From NCBI GenBank assembly GCA_963920765.1, contig OY987244.1, positions 7,814,501 to 7,878,500 on the forward strand: a DNA stretch of 64,000 nt. Direction: 5' to 3'. Positions 59,420 through 64,000 of this stretch are shown one piece after another. The translations under genes were made by a program, and so were the position numbers. The number at the start of each line of letters is the position of its first letter. Positions within the stretch are counted from its first letter, which is position 1. The notes beneath the pieces are model-generated. The model searched no databases and was not told where the DNA came from. It was given only the letters and a program-made list of their open reading frames with translations. Origin of the DNA: Ulota crispa (Eukaryota > Streptophyta > Bryopsida > Orthotrichales > Orthotrichaceae).

Positions 59420-60130
59420 TTAAGATTATAACTCAAGGTTGAAGGAATTCTAGATAAGTATAAAGCTCATTTAGTGGATGTAACTTCAATCAGATACAAG
59501 AAAATTATATGGAGACCTTTTTTCCTATTGTTAAATACAATTCCATTAAAGTATAACTAGCTGTTGCCACTCAACATAACTTTGAAACCCATCAATTGGA
59601 TGTAAAGATTACATTTTCAAATGAATGCAATATTCGTTAATTCAAATAAAAAACATAAATTTGAAACTCTTGAATTTCATGTTTTTGAAAGGGTATTTAT
59701 TAAATACTTTTTCAAAACAATAAAACCCAAAAGTCCTAAAATTAAATTCTTTTCCAAATTAATGAATATTGGGTTAATGACTTTATTTAAGAATACATTC
59801 ATAGGTCTATACTTGAAGGCTTCTTGAATTGGTACCTTCTAGTTTAAATCTGTTTAATTTGCAAACTCAGCAAATCATTGAAAAAACTTCAATAGTCTAC
59901 TTGAGCATGGTATCAATGTTTGGATCAATATCTTTTCTCTGGCAACTTTTAAAATTTGGAATTAGATACAAGCAATCAAGCATTTACATCAAACAAAAAG
60001 CTAATCACAATATTATCATTCTTCTTGTTTATGTCAATGACTGAACATTAATGAATGATTAGTTTGCTCTTATTCACAATATTAAAGCCATTTTACAAAT
60101 GAACTTAACATTTCAAATTAAAGTAATCTT
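59420..60130 (+). pseudogene. Ty1/copia remnant: reverse transcriptase
   Basis: In changing frames: VEGILDKYKAHLV (usual DKYKARLVAKG), FFPIVKYNSIKV, LAVATQHNFETHQLDVKI (usual LDVKTAFLNG), and IIILLVYVND in place of the catalytic YVDD. Stops are frequent. It is collinear with 53757-54620 and separated by about 4.8 kb, where an intact element would have about 1 kb. Confidence 0.8.
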
Positions 60131-60329
60131 CACTATACTCTTGCCGCAATGTTGTTTTAAGAAATAAAACAACAAATTGGATTATTATACATTAACAAAA
60201 TTATCTCAATTCTAAGTTTCAAGAATATGACATGTTAAATTGCAACTTTTTGAATACACCTATATAATCAAGGGTTTTTTTAATAAAAAGAACCTAATTC
60301 ATTACAAAAAAAATCAACATCTTTGTTCA

Positions 60330-60900
60330 TGAATAGTTGGCTACCTTTTGCATGCCATCGTTAGTATTTGACCCACTTGTGCCTATACAATCAACAATAT
60401 AGCTCAAAATCTTGCACTTCCAATTGACTCACATATTTACACACTTAAACAAACATTGAGATACATCAAAAACACTTTACCTTTTGACATGTACGTTGTC
60501 AACAATTTGCATAAGAAGATAATCTCTATGCCTATTGCAACATTGATTGAGGGGTGGTAAAGATACACACCATTCCACATTCAGCTATTGTTTTCTTATA
60601 GCTAGTGGTGTTATCTTTTGGAGCAATATGAAACAACAATCAAAAACTTGTTCCTCCATAAAATTTGAATACGTGGCTTTAGTAAAAGCCACTACTAAAG
60701 CTATTTGATTAAAAAAATTATTTCAAGAACTTGGGTTTCTAAAGAAACATCCTACTTACATATTCTAATAATCAATGTGTTGTTGCCACGATACATAGTT
60801 CTAATTATCATTCTTGCTCCAAGCATATTAATATCCAACATCATCCTATTTGTAAAACATGTTATTCATTTAACATTAAATTGGGAAAAACTTACATATT
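60330..60900 (+). pseudogene. Ty1/copia remnant: RNase H
   Basis: LKQTLRYIKNTL (usual RYLKGT) is followed by SGVIFWSNMKQQSKTCSSIK, FEYVALVKATTKAI and text like CVVATIH...HSCSKHINIQHHPI (usual HARTKHIDVQHHF). These match copia RNase H in order, with stops and frame changes between blocks. Confidence 0.75.
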
Positions 60901-63339
60901 GGGACTTTTGAATATTTTGTTTTCAAGAGTTTTTAGGTAATTTAGAGTGAATTTTATGATGATTTCTTCAAGACCTTACATCAATGATGAAATACCTCAC
61001 AAGAATTGTTAAAAAACTCATTTCAAATCACCAAAATATTCTCACAGAAGCAAAATTTAGCATTTCCAAAAGGGCAATGGCATGACTAGGGTACCCAAAA
61101 AGGACTGCTTAACTTCAATTTGGCCATACCCATGATACTTTTGCTATTTATTACATCCTAGTAGATAGTGCTTTGCTATTTATTTTTTGGCAAGAAGTTG
61201 CTTATACTTGTAGATTTGTAGAAAAAAAATACATTTTTTCAAATGATGAATGTTATCATGTCTAAATGAGCAATTATGTGAGAAGTTCCGGAACTGTCTC
61301 ATTTCATCAAAATGAAGTAAAGGACTCATCTTGACTACAAGTTTGGTTAGTAGGAATTAGGTTAAACCATTTATAATTGTGCAAGCTTCTATGGTCCATG
61401 AATTTGAAGTGTATTAATCCATACATTATTAAAACTAGTTGTTATGAGTTCTCTTAGGGACACTTTCATGTGAGTTTTTTCCACGTCCAATAAAGAACAT
61501 TAAAATTTTGTAATTTTTTTTTGAAGTGGCAAAATCATGCACATATACTTGTTTCTAGGTGCACATATGGTCAAAATTATTAAAATGTTAATAATTCATT
61601 TTAGGGAGCCATTACAAATTACAAGTCAAAAAAAGTCCAGATTAGGACATTTGGGTTCTAATCACTTTTATGGTGAGAAAAAAAATCAAGAAATTCCTTT
61701 TGATGGAAGGAACACTTTCTAAATGAATGTCTTAACATAAGGAAAGTTTTAAAAAAATGTTTCATCACTTGCAAGTTCAAACTTTTACCTAAACAAAAAT
61801 AATCCAGACTCCTCAGGAAAGAGTCCTTTCCGGAGGTCTGGCAAGCCCTTTCGGGGGTACCTTGATCGTGCCATCACCCAAAATACGTTTTGGGAAAGTG
61901 CTTTTCTCAATTTAATGAATAGCACATTGTAAGCAAGTTCTTTCCAAAGATGTTGAATTCAAACTTATGATATTCTTATAAAGTCTTCACCATGCAACAA
62001 ACATTTTCTCTACATGACTAAGCTTGGCATGTGTTTGGTTCCTCCACCTCCGCCAAGTACACCATTTCAAGCACTCTTGGCTTATATTCCTCTACTTAAG
62101 TTAGTCCTTCTCATGTGGGATCTTTCAACACCTCATTGTTACCAAATCGAACCCAAGTCAATGTTATTTTGCTAATTTAGATATCTTGATTTGAAAATTT
62201 TGAACAAAATTGTGCTAGTTAAGATATATTTGTGTTAATTAAGACTGGTTGATTTGGACCTTGTTTTCTACTAGTACCTTTGAGCAGTCTTTGAGTGGTA
62301 AATCCTCTCTTCTACAAGAATGTAGTATATCTGAAGACCTCTTTACGACCAATATTATCCACCACAAAATAGTCAAAGCAACAAACTTCCGCAAGCCTAC
62401 ACGCAAGTAATATTGATGCCACAAAATACCGCATGCTGCATCTGAAGCAGCGCAAGGGTGTGAGCTTGCTTTGTTAAATATTACTTCAAAAAAAATTTAC
62501 TTTAGTATAAAATACAAGCGTGAATGAATGTGTGTTTGTTAGGAGGTACACCCTACTAAGAACCAACATGTTGCTTCCAAAGAAACTTTTGGGTTCTCAA
62601 GTTTAGATATCAGTTCATGTACTGTGTACATACCACATTGTATGCTTAATTCACTCAACAACCATGTATACTAAAGTATGCTTCATTTCATGCATTTGCA
62701 ATTAAAATATCATGTGACAAAATTGTCCCATACTCTTCAATGAAGCTCCAAACATGGACCTTCAAATTGTGATAGACAAGGAACGGCAAGTTTAATAAAT
62801 GGAACCCCTCTAGGGATCCACCTAGACTCCTACGCATCTATGCAAATTTAACTGGAGAATTAAATTAATTATTAGGTCATGCCTGTGGTACAAAATGTAT
62901 CGCACGAGATTTTGCCTCCATGCAAGTGCAAGCAAGAGCTAGGCCAGAGTGACTCATGCAAGGACGCACCCTTGGTGGGGTCAACGGCATGAGACATGCA
63001 CGCCAGGCAAGGAAAGCCATAGCGCAGAATCCCCAGAAGATTAGGTTCTCTTTCTCACATTCATCCCATGCTCCTACCCTACAAGCGTTAACTTTTTTAT
63101 AATACAAATCCACTCCGTCAGTGTTGAATTTGAACGCACTATAAATCTTTGCGTCTCTCACTTAGTCTCATCTTCCAGCTTTGGATCTCAATCGTCCTCA
63201 CATGACCTCCATGCTCCAGAGATCATTCCGGGATATTTATTTTTGTTGTTTTTATTCAGTTGTATCATCATAGAGTTTTTTGTGCATTCTCAATGTTGGC
63301 ACCTTATTGTGTGCATTGCAGTTTTAGTACGTAATGGCT

Positions 63340-63820
63340 TGAGTTGCAAACGCTGTTCAGAGCGGCCAAGGCTGACACATATCAGTGAAAACCATAATGT
63401 TACTGATGTGGGAAATAATGCTCTTCTTGTGTGGAGACGCTCAATGAGCAGAATGTTTATAGTTCCCACTTCAGTAGCATGATGGGTTTCTGGAGATATG
63501 TATAAAATACTGCTTATATAGATGTGTAGAAGACTGTCCGGAGATTTCAACGCGACTTCTACAAGTGCGCATATCAATGAAAACCCATAATGTTACTGAT
63601 GTGGGAAACAATGCTCTCCTTACATGGGAGCGCTCAATGCAATGAGCAGAGAGTTTTAGTCCCCACTTCAGTAGCATGATGATTTTTTGGAGATGTATAA
63701 AATCCTCAGCAGAACAACTTGTGTTGCAGATAGTGTTCAGGGAGGCCAAGGCTGATTCAACTCGTGAAGCATATCAGTGGAAACCACAACGCTGCTGATC
63801 TTTGAAACAACGCTCTTCAC
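63340..63820. repeat. Tandem repeat, 190-200 bp, two and a half units
   Basis: Units are anchored by CATATCA(G/A)TG(A/G)AAACC at 63378, 63570 and 63770. Each has an inverted repeat CATATCAGT...ACTGATGTG (strong in unit 1, weaker in 2 and 3) followed by GGAAA(T/C)AATGCTCT. Units 1 and 2 also share CGCTCAATG, CCCACTTCAGTAGCATGATG and a TATA-like GTATAAAAT. Unit 3 shares GTTCAG..GGCCAAGGCTGA with unit 1. Open frames on both strands are short and follow the repeats. Nature unknown. Confidence 0.75.
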
Positions 63821-64000
63821 ACACTATAGACTAGAATTTATCCTTCCAGCAACACCAAAAATATAGCTAATAAAAGCAAGGATTCATTTCAAAGTTGGAA
63901 ACTTAATGGTCGTTTCAAACTAAATTTAAATTTCAAAGTTTCTTTCTAATATCGAGTGGATTTTCAAAGTCAAATTTTTGACTCGTTGACATGTAGTGCC

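Larger units (their letters stand above)
53230..64000. other. Very A+T-rich region with decayed copia element
   Basis: No host gene can be supported. Listed separately are copia remnants (53757-54620, 59420-60130, 60330-60900), a family C foldback element (56743-57172), a Stowaway-type element (58467-59015) and a tandem repeat (63340-63820). Between 54.9 and 56.7 kb and between 60.9 and 63.2 kb I see only short open frames without a known domain. Confidence 0.5.

Noticed and set aside
1-64000. tRNA genes, rRNA genes, CRISPR arrays, bacterial operons
   Set aside because: No complete cloverleaf, rRNA block or spaced direct-repeat array was seen on either strand; the DNA is eukaryotic.

Overview
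The window looks like nuclear DNA of a land plant. It holds a plant-type cellulose synthase-like D gene, a GIL1/IRKI-family coiled-coil gene (a family known from plants), spliceosomal introns with GT-AG borders, a chromodomain Ty3/gypsy element and Ty1/copia remnants. Exons are clearly richer in G+C than the strongly A+T-rich spacers. A non-seed plant such as a bryophyte is possible but is only an impression; no gene here fixes the lineage. A run of exactly 200 N at 46723-46922 shows this is draft assembly.

Layout. 1-2.1 kb (minus): the visible part of an unidentified multi-exon gene running off the left edge, with four consecutive short exons that are duplicates of one another, one carrying a stop codon. 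4.3-7.7 kb (minus): a seven-exon eukaryotic glycyl-tRNA synthetase gene. 7.9-23.6 kb: gene-free, A+T-rich DNA with many inverted-repeat (MITE-like) elements. 24.75-29.4 kb (plus): a complete five-exon CSLD gene. 29.4-36.8 kb: spacer with further foldback elements. 36.9-39.5 kb (plus): an intronless GIL1/IRKI-family gene with an N-terminal 14-residue repeat. 39.5-45 kb: repeats and MITEs. 45.0-45.5 kb (plus): a small TATA-driven gene for a 120-residue unrecognised protein. 47.3-53.2 kb (minus): a complete-length but mutated chromovirus with matching LTRs and a 5-bp target duplication. 53.7-60.9 kb (plus): a heavily decayed copia element carrying younger MITE insertions. 63.3-63.8 kb: a 190-200 bp tandem repeat.

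The host genes have unrelated tasks (translation, cell-wall polysaccharide synthesis in tip-growing cells, a GIL1/IRKI protein possibly linked to growth signalling), so there is no operon-like logic. The most unusual material is (1) the phase-matched duplicated-exon array with a stop-bearing cassette exon, (2) an open, arginine-containing reading frame upstream of the GlyRS AUG that could encode a non-AUG-initiated organelle presequence, (3) several foldback element families sharing GGGA-type ends and 8-9 bp target duplications, (4) a G+C-rich internally repeated island inside the chromovirus and a palindromic LTR end without an obvious tRNA primer site, and (5) the 63-kb tandem repeat with recurring hairpin and TATA-like motifs. 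Exon borders were placed by eye from reading frame, splice dinucleotides and phase; no transcript evidence was available.
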